From Methanomicrobiales archaeon (GTDB lineage Archaea > Halobacteriota > Methanomicrobia > Methanomicrobiales > JACTUA01): DNA of 64,000 bases. Below are positions 35,271-43,958 of the stretch, one piece after another. The notes under the pieces are model-generated. The model did not search any database. It was not told the origin of the DNA and saw only the letters and a list, made by a program, of their open reading frames with translations. The stretch covers positions 154,423 through 218,422 of the forward strand of contig JACTUA010000003.1 in NCBI GenBank assembly GCA_015660865.1, read 5' to 3'. A program made the position numbers and the translations under genes. Each line of letters opens with the position of its first letter. Within the stretch, counting starts at the first letter, position 1.

Positions 35271-35289
35271 GGACCCGGTGCCCGGGTCC
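35271..35289. other. GC-rich hairpin in the carbonic anhydrase 5' flank
   Basis: ggacccg (35271-35277) pairs with cgggtcc (35283-35289) around a five-base loop, 21 bases upstream of the carbonic anhydrase ATG. If transcribed it could hide or expose the leader; otherwise it is a binding site. Confidence 0.35.
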
Positions 35290-35470
35290 CTCACCCTGAC
35301 CTTACTCCTGAATGGGTTAAAAGGATTCGGAACGTTGCCGGAAAGAAAGGTTTGGGACGCCATTCTCCGCCCTTATCCACCTCCTCTCTGGACGTCTTGA
35401 CGGATCTGGAGACGCCGGAACGCGCCCCCTCCGGAACCCTCTCCGGTTTTCAGTTTTTTTAAAAGTTCTC

Positions 35471-35783
35471 GTACCAGATTATTGTTGGTCAAATACATGT
35501 GTTGATGATCAATGCCTGGGGTGTAACTCAGGATACGTGCTTGGTACCGATCTCCAGTGCCATCCAGAATGCGGGTCCACATATTGCACGGGAAATAGTG
35601 TATGTGTGAACGGTCAGTGCCTGGAGTGTGACTCTGGATACATGCTTGGTACTGATAATAAGTGTCACCCCAGGTGTATAGATTCAAATCACTATTGCCT
35701 GTCAGGGTATGTATGCGGTACTGATAACAAGTGTCACCCTGCGTGAGGAGATGCAACCCAACAAATTCGGGAAGTGTGTGTGA
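35471..35783 (+). pseudogene. Decayed copy of the Cys-rich repeat tail
   Basis: The translation DYCWSNTCVDDQCLGCNSGY, then GYMLGTDNKCHPRC and CIDSNHYCLSGYVCGTDNKC, is closely related to the C-terminal repeats of the lipoprotein at 29336-30502. No signal peptide or transglutaminase part precedes it. At 35744-35746 a TGT cysteine codon of the intact gene has become TGA. After it, a stretch matching about 25 bases of the intact gene is missing and the frame is shifted, but the end (aag tgt gtg tga, 35772-35783) still matches the intact gene's terminal KCV and stop. It is a relic produced by duplication. Confidence 0.75.
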
Positions 35784-35790
35784 GGTAATC

Positions 35791-35868
35791 ATGTCATTCA
35801 TGGATCAAAGGATGCAAGATGCACTGGATCGCCATATCGCGGGGAATTATGGCGAGAATCAGGACTAA
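35791..35868 (+). CDS. Tiny ORF (25 aa)
   Basis: ATG 35791 follows GAGGTAATC closely and the product is MSFMDQRMQDALDRHIAGNY plus GENQD. The HIAGNYGENQ segment recalls a motif I associate with very small archaeal proteins, but I cannot confirm this. The ribosome binding site lies in the last bases of the decayed repeat locus. The 400-base gap after it (35869-36268) otherwise has only a tiny minus-strand ORF and the promoter of the chemosensory cluster. Confidence 0.35.
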   Translation: MSFMDQRMQDALDRHIAGNYGENQD

Positions 35869-36047
35869 AAGGAGGTTTGCCGGAACCCTGCCTGTGAATA
35901 AACATTTCAATATGCCCATGGAGTTGTTTTAACCTTCTTAAGAGGTCTTTCAAGGTTCCGGTAATTTAAGGTAGCGGGTATCAGCCAGCCATCTAGTCAC
36001 CCCTCAACAGGCAAGGAGAGATTCCGGTTAACAGAGACGGGACCGGG

Positions 36048-36161
36048 TTACCGGTATCCTGCAGGTATCCGAAGAGAGTGAGCCATGATCTCTTCCGGAT
36101 TCTTTCCTTCTGGATCGTCCTGCATCCTGATACCGGATATGGCCTGGAGGGGGATGTCCAC
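36048..36161 (-). CDS. Possible leaderless micro-ORF (37 aa)
   Basis: The product, starting MDIPLQAISGIRMQDDPEGK and ending AHSLRIPAGYR, has normal codon use for this genome (C/G-ending) although no gene covers the other strand. A TTTAAATA element (36182-36189) lies about 25 nt before the GTG start, as for a leaderless archaeal gene. It may be a real microprotein or the remnant of a longer gene. Confidence 0.28.
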   Translation of the reverse strand: MDIPLQAISGIRMQDDPEGKNPEEIMAHSLRIPAGYR

Positions 36162-36219
36162 GAAGACGCGGGGCCGCAAGTATTTAAACTCATAAATATA
36201 GGATCCAATATAAATAAAG

Positions 36220-36229
36220 TTTATAAAAT
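36220..36229 (+). promoter_or_regulatory. TATA box of the chemosensory cluster
   Basis: tttataaaat is the strongest TATA-like element in an AT-rich stretch (36180-36240), 40 bases before the TTG start of the first cheW. All downstream chemosensory genes are tightly packed, so this may drive the whole cluster. Confidence 0.5.
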
Positions 36230-36268
36230 ACGGAATTATGGGGGTTATTAGAACCAGGGGGAATCGCA

Positions 36269-36730
36269 TTGAAAGCAAAGGATAGTATCCTCATCTTCAT
36301 TCTTGACGAACAGCGGTACGGGATCATGCTCTCTGATGTCGAGCGGGTGTTCCCGATGGTGGAGATCACACGGCTCCCGAAAGCTCCGGATATTGTTCTT
36401 GGAATTATCAATGTTCACGGATCTCTGGTCCCGGTCTTTGACATCCGCAGGAGGTTTGGATGCAGCGAACGGGAATACGGGGTCTCCGACCAGCTCATTC
36501 TTGCCCGCACAAAGAAACGCAGGGTCGCTCTCGCGGTTGATACCGTGCAGGGAGTGGTTGAACCCACCGGCAAACCAGTCGATGCCGGTGAGATCCTCCC
36601 TAATCTTCCCTATGTGCAGGGTATTGTCAAACTGCCCGACGGCCTGATCCTGATCCATGATCCTGATACGTTTCTCTCGTTTGAAGAAGAGGCAGCACTT
36701 GATACGGCATTGTCCGCGGGAGGCGGATGA
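36269..36730 (+). CDS. cheW: CheW adaptor (first)
   Basis: CheW couples the chemoreceptor to the CheA kinase. This 153-residue protein is a single CheW domain: ILIFILDEQRYGIMLSDVER, LPKAPDIVLGIINVHGSLVP and ALAVDTVQGVVEP are characteristic. The start is TTG at 36269, with GGGGGAAT before it. CheR begins 3 bases after the stop. It corresponds to the short CheW (WspB-like) member in a Wsp-type arrangement. Confidence 0.9.
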   Translation: MKAKDSILIFILDEQRYGIMLSDVERVFPMVEITRLPKAPDIVLGIINVHGSLVPVFDIRRRFGCSEREYGVSDQLILARTKKRRVALAVDTVQGVVEPTGKPVDAGEILPNLPYVQGIVKLPDGLILIHDPDTFLSFEEEAALDTALSAGGG

Positions 36731-36733
36731 TCC

Positions 36734-38287
36734 ATGGCGGCGGCGGGCCTTACCGAAAGCGAGCTTTCCTGTTTCAGTGATTTTATCAAGAGAAGGGTCG
36801 GGCTCAGTTTCCCGCCCGGAAGGAATGATGATCTCCGGCGGGGGATTGCAGCGATCGCTGCTGAGCGGGGATTTGATGACCATTCGTCATGCCTTTCATG
36901 GATCATGGCTACCGCTCTTGACCGGTCCATTGTGGAGACCCTTGCTTCCGCCCTCACGGTGGGAGAGACCTATTTCTTCCGGGACCCGCAGGTATTTGAA
37001 GCGATCGAACATTCGATCCTCCCTGCCGTCATCTCCCGGCGCAGGGAACAGGAACGGTTCCTGCGGATCTGGAGCGCCGGGTGCAGCACCGGTGAAGAGG
37101 CGTACAGCCTCGCCATCCTTCTTTTGCGAACCCTTCATGATATCGATGACTGGTCAGTTACCCTGCTTGCCACAGACATCAACCCGAACTCTTTGAAAAA
37201 AGCGGGGGCGGGCATCTACAGCGAATGGTCGTTCCGTTCCAATCCCCAGTGGGTAAAGGACCGCTATTTCCAGAAACTGGGCGAGGGCAGGTACGAGATA
37301 AATACCACGATCAAAGACCTCGTCACATTCTCGTACCTGAACCTTGTTGAGGACGCGTATCCTGCCCTGCTTACCAACACGAACGCGATGGACATCATCC
37401 TCTGCCGCAATGTCCTCATGTACTTCTCGAAAGACGCGGGAGAGGCAACCGTAGAGAAAGTCCAGCGTTCCCTCGTACCCGACGGCAGACTCATTGTCAG
37501 TGCGACTGAAACGTCACTGGTCTCCAACAGGCACCTCGTACCGGAGGTCTGCAACGGGATCACGACATACCGGAAATCGGAGATCATGCAGCCCGGCCCG
37601 GTACCTGCAGCCCCCGTAATCTCCACGGCATTTTCCATTCCGGACGTGTTCAGGCCGGTCGCGGCGGGCCCGCCCGGAACAGCTTACCAGGCTGCCCCGG
37701 TTAAAAAACCTGCAGGAACGCCCAGACCCGCAGGCATCCCGGTTCCCGTACTAACACAGCGTACGTCTCTTCCCCCGTTACCGGAAAAAGACCTGTATGC
37801 TACTGCCGTCGCACTGTTCGAATCAGGAGACTATTCCGGCGCAGAAAAGATCCTTTCCAGCCATACTGCAGGACACCCCCATGATCCGAAAGCCATGGCG
37901 CTCATGGCACAGGTGATGGCAAACCGGGGAGACCTTGCCGGGGCACGCGGGTGGTGCGAAAAGGCGATTGCAGAGGACAAACTGAACCCGGCCTTCCACC
38001 ACCTGCTGGCGACGATCCGGCAGGAGGAAGGGGCAACCGATGACGCCATCGGGGAACTGCGCCGGGCGCTGTATGCTGACCCCTCCTACATCCCTGCCCT
38101 CTTCACGCTGGCGCAACTCAGGCGCCGGCAGGGGTTGCTTGGGGAGTCTGATGTTCACTACCGGAATGCACGCACGCTGCTCAGCAGCCACCAGCCCGGT
38201 GATGTTATCGGGGGTGCCGGGGGAATGAGCGCCGCCGGCCTTGAACGGATCATCTGTTCGGTTATCGGAAAGGAGGGTATCGCATGA
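36734..38287 (+). CDS. cheR: CheR-type methyltransferase with C-terminal TPR repeats
   Basis: The enzyme methylates receptor glutamates using S-adenosylmethionine. Residues about 5-75 form the CheR N-terminal helical domain; TVGETYFFRD (75-84) and IWSAGCSTGEEAYSLAILL (around 110-130) are in the SAM-binding part, DIILCRNVLMYFS near residue 220. After a Pro-rich linker (about 280-345) come three or four TPR units (for example GDLAGARGWCEKAIAEDKLN). A CheR-TPR fusion is typical of Wsp/Frz-like, alternative-function systems, not of standard taxis systems. It overlaps the second cheW by 4 bases. Confidence 0.92.
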   Translation: MAAAGLTESELSCFSDFIKRRVGLSFPPGRNDDLRRGIAAIAAERGFDDHSSCLSWIMATALDRSIVETLASALTVGETYFFRDPQVFEAIEHSILPAVISRRREQERFLRIWSAGCSTGEEAYSLAILLLRTLHDIDDWSVTLLATDINPNSLKKAGAGIYSEWSFRSNPQWVKDRYFQKLGEGRYEINTTIKDLVTFSYLNLVEDAYPALLTNTNAMDIILCRNVLMYFSKDAGEATVEKVQRSLVPDGRLIVSATETSLVSNRHLVPEVCNGITTYRKSEIMQPGPVPAAPVISTAFSIPDVFRPVAAGPPGTAYQAAPVKKPAGTPRPAGIPVPVLTQRTSLPPLPEKDLYATAVALFESGDYSGAEKILSSHTAGHPHDPKAMALMAQVMANRGDLAGARGWCEKAIAEDKLNPAFHHLLATIRQEEGATDDAIGELRRALYADPSYIPALFTLAQLRRRQGLLGESDVHYRNARTLLSSHQPGDVIGGAGGMSAAGLERIICSVIGKEGIA

Positions 38288-38910
38288 CAAAAAAGAAACA
38301 ACCCCTGCCGGCAAAGAAGCAGCCGGTAAACCGGGATGATGTGCACAGCCGGCTTGAGGCTGCACGGCAGGCGATCGGGCAGATCGGGATACCGGCTGAA
38401 GACGACAGGAAACGGATCCTGAAGGAACGTGCGAGACTGCTTGCAAAAGAAGAAGAGAAAATTCTTGACCGGGATACGATCTTCATTGTCGAATTCGTGC
38501 TTGCCTCAGAACACTACGGGATCGAAACTACCTTTGTAAAGGAGATACTGCAGATCAGGGAACTTACCCACCTTCCCGGTACCCCGCCATTCCTGCTGGG
38601 GGTCTTCAATATCCGGGGAGAGATCTGCCCGGTCATCGACCTGAAAACATTGTTCAGCCTTCCGGAACGGGGGCTTGCTGAATTCAACAAAGTGATTGTT
38701 ATCGGAAACGAGTCAATGAAGTTTGGCATCGTGACCGATGCTTTTGTGGGAAGTAAGGAGATCCAACGCATATCCCTGTTACCCCCGCCGCCCACCTTCA
38801 CCGGGTCCGGGGCGGATTATGTTCTGGGTGTGACACCGGAAACGGTCGTCGTTCTTGACGGAGGAAAAATGCTTGCAGACAAAAACCTTGTTGTAAATGA
38901 ACAGGTGTAG
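38284..38910 (+). CDS. cheW: CheW adaptor (second, with N-terminal extension)
   Basis: 208 residues: a charged, helical extension of about 60 residues (RDDVHSRLEAARQAIGQIGI, KERARLLAKEEEKI), then a CheW domain (FIVEFVLASEHYGIETTFVK, LPGTPPFLLGVFNIRGEICP, DYVLGVTPETVVVLDG). The extension resembles that of WspD-type adaptors. It overlaps cheR and precedes the receptor gene by 27 bases. Confidence 0.9.
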   Translation: MTKKKQPLPAKKQPVNRDDVHSRLEAARQAIGQIGIPAEDDRKRILKERARLLAKEEEKILDRDTIFIVEFVLASEHYGIETTFVKEILQIRELTHLPGTPPFLLGVFNIRGEICPVIDLKTLFSLPERGLAEFNKVIVIGNESMKFGIVTDAFVGSKEIQRISLLPPPPTFTGSGADYVLGVTPETVVVLDGGKMLADKNLVVNEQV

Positions 38911-38937
38911 GATGAAAAAATGTGGAGGTAATAGAAA

Positions 38938-40575
38938 ATGAAAACGTTTCGTGATCTTCCGGTTAGGACCAAACTCTTCGTGAGTTTCGGTATCATGATC
39001 CTGCTGCTCGTTATTGTAGCAGCGACAGCGTATGTAAGTGTTGCCGGTATACAGGAGAACAATAAAAAAATCGCCGACAAGGATCTCATAAATGCAATCG
39101 ATATGCTTGAGATCCAGGGTTATACCGGGCAGAACCGTATGGATTCCCTTTCTTTGATCATTGAAAAGAACCAGTCAGATATTCAACAGGAAATCCAGAA
39201 TATCAACCAGCGAAAGACAATCGTTGACGGGATGCTGAAAGAACTCCTCGCCCGCAACGCAAATGATCCGGTTCTCCTCCCAAAGTTACAGGCATTCAAC
39301 GCACTCAGGATCGAATATGCAAATACGAGAGATACTCAGACGATCCCTCTTGTCCTTGCAGGAAAACGTGAAGAAGCGACCCAAATAGTAATGGGGATCC
39401 AGCAGGAGAGGTATTTGGAAATGGCATCGATGGTCGATGAGATCGTGACCCTCACCGAGCAGCGTGTTTCAGATTCAGTCCGCCAGACCGATCAGCTGGC
39501 AGCGCAGATGAACGCGATCATCCTGATTGCCGCGATAGCCTCACTTGTCCTGGGACTCGGGATGTCTTTTATCCTCACACAGAGCATCTCCTCCCCGATA
39601 AGCACCCTTGTTGAAAGTGCAGACCGGATTGCCAAGGGAGATCTCACCGTGCAGGCCCCAACAGAACCCCGGGCTGATGAGATCGGGAAGTTGAATGCCT
39701 CGTTTGCCACGATGGTTGCGAACCTGCGCGATATCCATACAAATTTATCCGCGGGCATCAGTGTGCTCGCCTCCTCCTCAACCGAGATCCTTGCCACCAC
39801 CACCCAGATCGCCGCCAGTGCAGCAGAGACCGCGTCCGCCATTGGCGAGACCACCTCAACGGTTGAAGAAGTCAAACAGACGGTAGACCTTGCCAGCCAG
39901 AAGGCAAACAATGTTGCCGAAGGTTCCCGTCAGGCATCCGCAATCGCGCAGTCCGGACAGAAGGCTGTCGAGGATGTTGTGAGCAGCATGCACCGGGTGC
40001 AGGAACAGATGGAGTCCATCGCCGACAACGTGGTGCAGCTTGCCGAGAAGAGCCAGGCAATCGGGGAGATCATCGTGACGGTCAACGATATTGCCGAACA
40101 GTCCAATATCCTTGCTGTCAATGCGTCCATCGAAGCAGCAAAGGCCGGAGAACAGGGCAAGGGATTCGGCGTCGTGGCCCAGGAGATCCGCACGCTTGCC
40201 GAGCAGTCGAAAGATGCAACCGCCCAGGTACGGACGATCCTTACCGATATCCAGCGGGGCGTGAGCGCCTCGGTGATGGCTACCGAGCAGGGGAACCGTA
40301 CGGTTGCCGAGAGCATGAAACAGTCCACCGAGGCAGGGGAATCCATCCGGGTGCTCGCAGGTACCGTTGCGGGATCTGTAACAGCGGCAACCCAGATCGC
40401 AGCATCCAGCCAGCAGCAGCTCGTGGGAATGAGCCAGATCGTACAGTCAATGGAGAACATCAGGGAGGCAAGCCAGCAGAACCTGAAAGGCACACAACAG
40501 GCGGAGACCGCAGCAAAGACCCTCCACGATCTCGGGCAGAAACTCAAAGATATTGCGGGCAGGTACCGCCTGTAA
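38938..40575 (+). CDS. Methyl-accepting chemotaxis receptor
   Basis: The 545-residue receptor has two membrane helices (about 13-35 and 193-213) around a 155-residue extracellular helical domain of the four-helix-bundle type, a HAMP domain (about 214-268), and a cytoplasmic signalling coiled coil with the hairpin tip DIAEQSNILAVNASIEAAKA near residue 390 and QGKGFGVVAQEIRTLAEQS. There is no C-terminal CheR-docking peptide. GGAGGTAAT precedes the ATG. It is the only receptor in the cluster, so it is presumably dedicated to it. The ligand or stimulus is unknown; bacterial WspA senses surface contact. Confidence 0.93.
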   Translation: MKTFRDLPVRTKLFVSFGIMILLLVIVAATAYVSVAGIQENNKKIADKDLINAIDMLEIQGYTGQNRMDSLSLIIEKNQSDIQQEIQNINQRKTIVDGMLKELLARNANDPVLLPKLQAFNALRIEYANTRDTQTIPLVLAGKREEATQIVMGIQQERYLEMASMVDEIVTLTEQRVSDSVRQTDQLAAQMNAIILIAAIASLVLGLGMSFILTQSISSPISTLVESADRIAKGDLTVQAPTEPRADEIGKLNASFATMVANLRDIHTNLSAGISVLASSSTEILATTTQIAASAAETASAIGETTSTVEEVKQTVDLASQKANNVAEGSRQASAIAQSGQKAVEDVVSSMHRVQEQMESIADNVVQLAEKSQAIGEIIVTVNDIAEQSNILAVNASIEAAKAGEQGKGFGVVAQEIRTLAEQSKDATAQVRTILTDIQRGVSASVMATEQGNRTVAESMKQSTEAGESIRVLAGTVAGSVTAATQIAASSQQQLVGMSQIVQSMENIREASQQNLKGTQQAETAAKTLHDLGQKLKDIAGRYRL

Positions 40576-40587
40576 GGGGAAAGCGGG

Positions 40588-42894
40588 ATGGAGAGAGACG
40601 ACCGCGAATTTGCAGAAAAGCTCCTTGCTACATTCCGTCCTGAAGCAGAGGGGCACCTCAGTGCCATCGCGGCGGGGCTGCTTGAGCTCGAAAAGGCGAT
40701 CAGCGCAGAACGCCATGCAGCTGTTGTGGAATCGGTCTTCCGGGAGACGCACACGCTAAAAGGCGCTGCCCGATCGGTGAACCTTACCGATATCGAGAAG
40801 ACCTGCCAGGCGCTCGAAAGCGTCTTTTCAGCCGCCAAACAGCAAAAGATCACCTTCTCCCGCGAGACCTTTGACCTCCTTCACCAGTGCGTCAGTGTTC
40901 TCGAAACATTCCTGCAGGGTACTGAACCGGATATCAAAACGGCCCGCAGGAATAGCCGGGATATTATCCTGCACTTAAACGAAATTGCTCAGGGAACGGC
41001 CCCTGCACCGGTTCAGCAGGAAACGGCAGGGACAAAAACCATACCGGAACCCCTGGCCGGTGAGGAACCGGTACCAACCGCCCCTGCCCGGGCCGGCATT
41101 CAGGCAGACACGATCAGGATCCCCACGGCCCGGCTCGATTCGCTCATGCTCAAGGCAGAAGAGATCGGCGATGCAAAACGTGCGGCTGCCCAGCGATCAT
41201 CAGACATTGGCAGGATCTGCCGGGAGTTCGTGCCATGGAAACAGCGCTGGGCGGGTGTCCGGTTACGGCTCCCGGCACTGCGGAGGAGTTCCCGGCCTGC
41301 AGAGACGCAAAAATACAAGGAGTTTAACCAGACAGAGTTTGGAAAAATTACCGATTTTCTTAACTATAATGCAGAATTTGTCCAGACCCTCGAATCCGAA
41401 CTGGTCCGCCAGAAAACCATGATCGGTGCTGACCACCAGTTCCTCATGGAGCGGACAGACGACCTGATCGATGACATGAAAGGGCTCCTGATGATGCCTG
41501 CCGGATTCATGCTGGAGTCCTTCCCGCGTTTTGTCAGGGAATTCTCCCGTGATAAAAAGAAGGACGTGGAACTGGTCATCGGGGGGCAGGAGATCCTGAT
41601 CGACCGGCGGATCCTCGATGAGATGAAGGATGCGTTCATGCACATGGTGCGAAACGCGATCGATCACGGCATCGAACTCCCCGCAACACGGGTCGGGAAA
41701 GGAAAGACAGGCGCAGGAACGATCACTATCCGGTTCTCGTACAGGGAGGGAAATACCGTTGAAATTATCATGGAGGATGACGGTGCCGGAATTGACATTA
41801 AAAATGTCGGGGCGGCTGCAGTAAAGGCAGGAATTCTCTCAAAAGAAGAGCTTGACCGTTCTTCCGGTGATAAGATCCTCCCCCTGATATTCCGGTCCGG
41901 GCTCACGACAAGCCGTATCATTACCGATACATCGGGACGGGGGCTTGGTCTTGCCATCGCAATGGAGAAGGTGGACAGGCTTGGCGGGTCCATGGAGGTG
42001 CATACGATACCGGACAAGGGGACCAGCTTCCGGATCCTGCTTCCTTTGACCCTTGCCACCTTCAAGGGACTCATTGTCAGCGAAAGCAGGCAGACGTTTG
42101 TAATCCCGTTAAAGAGCGTGGAACGGGTCATGCGGGTGACTCCTGAAAAAATAAAAACCATGGAAGGCCAGGATGTGATCCAGGTTGAAAATGAGCCGCT
42201 TGCGTTTGTCCGGCTTGCCGATGCACTCGGGATACCCTACAATGTCCCGGAAAAAGAACCGCAGGCGACCTGTATCGTTGTTATTGTCTTTGCTGACAAG
42301 CGTCTTGGTTTCTCTGTCGATGAGATCGGGTACGCACAGGATGTGATGGTCAAAGGGCTCGGCCGGCAGCTCGTACGGGTACGCAATGTTGCCAGCGCAA
42401 CAGTGCTCGGGACAGGAAAAGTGGTGCCGGTCGTGAATACCGGGGACCTGATGAAATCCGCCATCCGCATTCGTTCCGGCGGAGCAGTGTCCCGGCCGGT
42501 CACCGGAGAGGAAAGGGTAATAAAGAAAAAAACTGTTCTTGTGACCGAGGACTCGATCACGTCAAGAATGCTGCTCAAAAATATCCTGGAAAGTGCAGGG
42601 TACAGGGTCGAGACGGCGGTGGATGGCATGGATGCATTCTCAAAACTCCGGTCAGGTTCGTTTGACATCGTAGTGTCCGACGTGGATATGCCGCGGATGA
42701 ACGGGTTTGTCCTGACCGAGAAGATCCGGCTCGATAAGAAATTCGCAGAACTTCCGGTCGTACTGGTCACAGCCCTTGATTCACAGCAGGACCGTGAGCG
42801 CGGGATCGATGTGGGCGCCAATGCCTATATCGTAAAAGCCAGTTTTGACCAGAGCAACCTGCTTGAAGTGGTCCAGAGGCTTATCGGGAAGTGA
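40588..42894 (+). CDS. cheA: CheA histidine kinase with C-terminal receiver (hybrid)
   Basis: 768 residues in order: Hpt domain with His55 (VFRETHTLKGAARS), a linker, dimerisation helices (about 180-300), the ATPase domain (MVRNAIDHGIEL, EDDGAGIDI, SGRGLGLAI, about 340-490), a CheW-like P5 domain (about 495-630), and a receiver domain (about 650-768) with Asp698 in SDVDMPRMNG. No CheY- or CheB-binding P2 domain is evident. Hybrid CheA-REC proteins are the rule in Wsp- and Frz-like systems, where the fused receiver acts as a phosphate sink or modulator. It follows the receptor gene by 12 bases and overlaps cheB. Confidence 0.93.
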   Translation: MERDDREFAEKLLATFRPEAEGHLSAIAAGLLELEKAISAERHAAVVESVFRETHTLKGAARSVNLTDIEKTCQALESVFSAAKQQKITFSRETFDLLHQCVSVLETFLQGTEPDIKTARRNSRDIILHLNEIAQGTAPAPVQQETAGTKTIPEPLAGEEPVPTAPARAGIQADTIRIPTARLDSLMLKAEEIGDAKRAAAQRSSDIGRICREFVPWKQRWAGVRLRLPALRRSSRPAETQKYKEFNQTEFGKITDFLNYNAEFVQTLESELVRQKTMIGADHQFLMERTDDLIDDMKGLLMMPAGFMLESFPRFVREFSRDKKKDVELVIGGQEILIDRRILDEMKDAFMHMVRNAIDHGIELPATRVGKGKTGAGTITIRFSYREGNTVEIIMEDDGAGIDIKNVGAAAVKAGILSKEELDRSSGDKILPLIFRSGLTTSRIITDTSGRGLGLAIAMEKVDRLGGSMEVHTIPDKGTSFRILLPLTLATFKGLIVSESRQTFVIPLKSVERVMRVTPEKIKTMEGQDVIQVENEPLAFVRLADALGIPYNVPEKEPQATCIVVIVFADKRLGFSVDEIGYAQDVMVKGLGRQLVRVRNVASATVLGTGKVVPVVNTGDLMKSAIRIRSGGAVSRPVTGEERVIKKKTVLVTEDSITSRMLLKNILESAGYRVETAVDGMDAFSKLRSGSFDIVVSDVDMPRMNGFVLTEKIRLDKKFAELPVVLVTALDSQQDRERGIDVGANAYIVKASFDQSNLLEVVQRLIGK

Positions 42895-43958
42895 TGGAGA
42901 TGGTGAACGTACTGATCGTTGATGATTCTCCGGTGGCGCGGCAGCTCATCGAGTATATTCTCAGCAGGGATCCGGATATCCGTGTCATCGGCACGGCAAA
43001 AGACGGGGAGGAGGCAATCCGTGCTGTACGGGATAAAAAACCGGACCTTGTCACCATGGACATCAACATGCCGAAAATGAACGGGTTCGATGCAACCCGC
43101 ACCATCATGGAGACCAATCCGGTCCCGATCATCATTATCACGGGCAGCGAGAATCTCCACGATGTGGCCACTTCGTTTCAGGCATTAAACGCGGGCGCGG
43201 TTACCCTGATGTCCCGGCCGCCTGGCGTCGAACATCCTGAATTTGCAAAAGAGGCAAAAGTACTTGTTGATGCAGTAAAGACCTATGCCGATATCAAGCT
43301 GGTGCGACGGGTGCCGGGATTGCGTACCGGATCGGCCAGTACGACCTACCTCAAAGCGGAGAGTGTGATTGAACCTCTCGGGGATGGGGCACAGATCGTC
43401 GCCATCGGTGCATCCACAGGCGGGCCTATTGTTATCCAGAAGCTCCTGTCCGGACTAAAAAAGAAGTTCCCACTGCCGCTTGTGATTGTCCAGCACATGA
43501 CACCGGGATTTTCCAAAGGATTTGCGGAATGGCTGCAGGGCACAACCGAGATCCCGATCCACATTGCCGCAGACGGCGAATACCTCCTGCCGGGCCATGC
43601 ATACATTGCAGCCGACGGTTACCAGATGGGAGTTGCGGCCGGCAACCGGATCGCGCTGGCGAATGCACCCCCGGAGAACGGGCTGCGCCCCTCGGTCTCG
43701 TTCCTGTTCCGGTCAGTCCTGCAGCTGTACGGGAGCCGGTCAATCGCACTCCTGCTCACCGGCATGGGGCGGGATGGTGCCGAGGAATTAAAATCTCTCA
43801 AGGACCACGGGGCGCTCACCATCGTCCAGGATGAACAGAGCTCGGTCGTCCACGGGATGCCGGGTGAGGCAATCAAACTTGGTGCTGCGATGTATGTGCT
43901 TTCTCCGGAAAAGATCGTGGATAGCCTTAATGAGATCGCAAATGACCGGAGAGAATGA
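42891..43958 (+). CDS. cheB: CheB protein-glutamate methylesterase
   Basis: CheB removes receptor methyl groups when phosphorylated. The 355-residue protein has a receiver domain with Asp57 (TMDINMPKMNGFD) and a methylesterase domain with the triad Ser175 (GASTGGP), His202 (VQHMTPG) and Asp295 (GMGRDGAEEL). Start is GTG 42891 or ATG 42894/42900. It overlaps both neighbours. With CheR it gives the system adaptation; no CheD, CheC or separate CheY gene is present. Confidence 0.93.
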   Translation: MMEMVNVLIVDDSPVARQLIEYILSRDPDIRVIGTAKDGEEAIRAVRDKKPDLVTMDINMPKMNGFDATRTIMETNPVPIIIITGSENLHDVATSFQALNAGAVTLMSRPPGVEHPEFAKEAKVLVDAVKTYADIKLVRRVPGLRTGSASTTYLKAESVIEPLGDGAQIVAIGASTGGPIVIQKLLSGLKKKFPLPLVIVQHMTPGFSKGFAEWLQGTTEIPIHIAADGEYLLPGHAYIAADGYQMGVAAGNRIALANAPPENGLRPSVSFLFRSVLQLYGSRSIALLLTGMGRDGAEELKSLKDHGALTIVQDEQSSVVHGMPGEAIKLGAAMYVLSPEKIVDSLNEIANDRRE

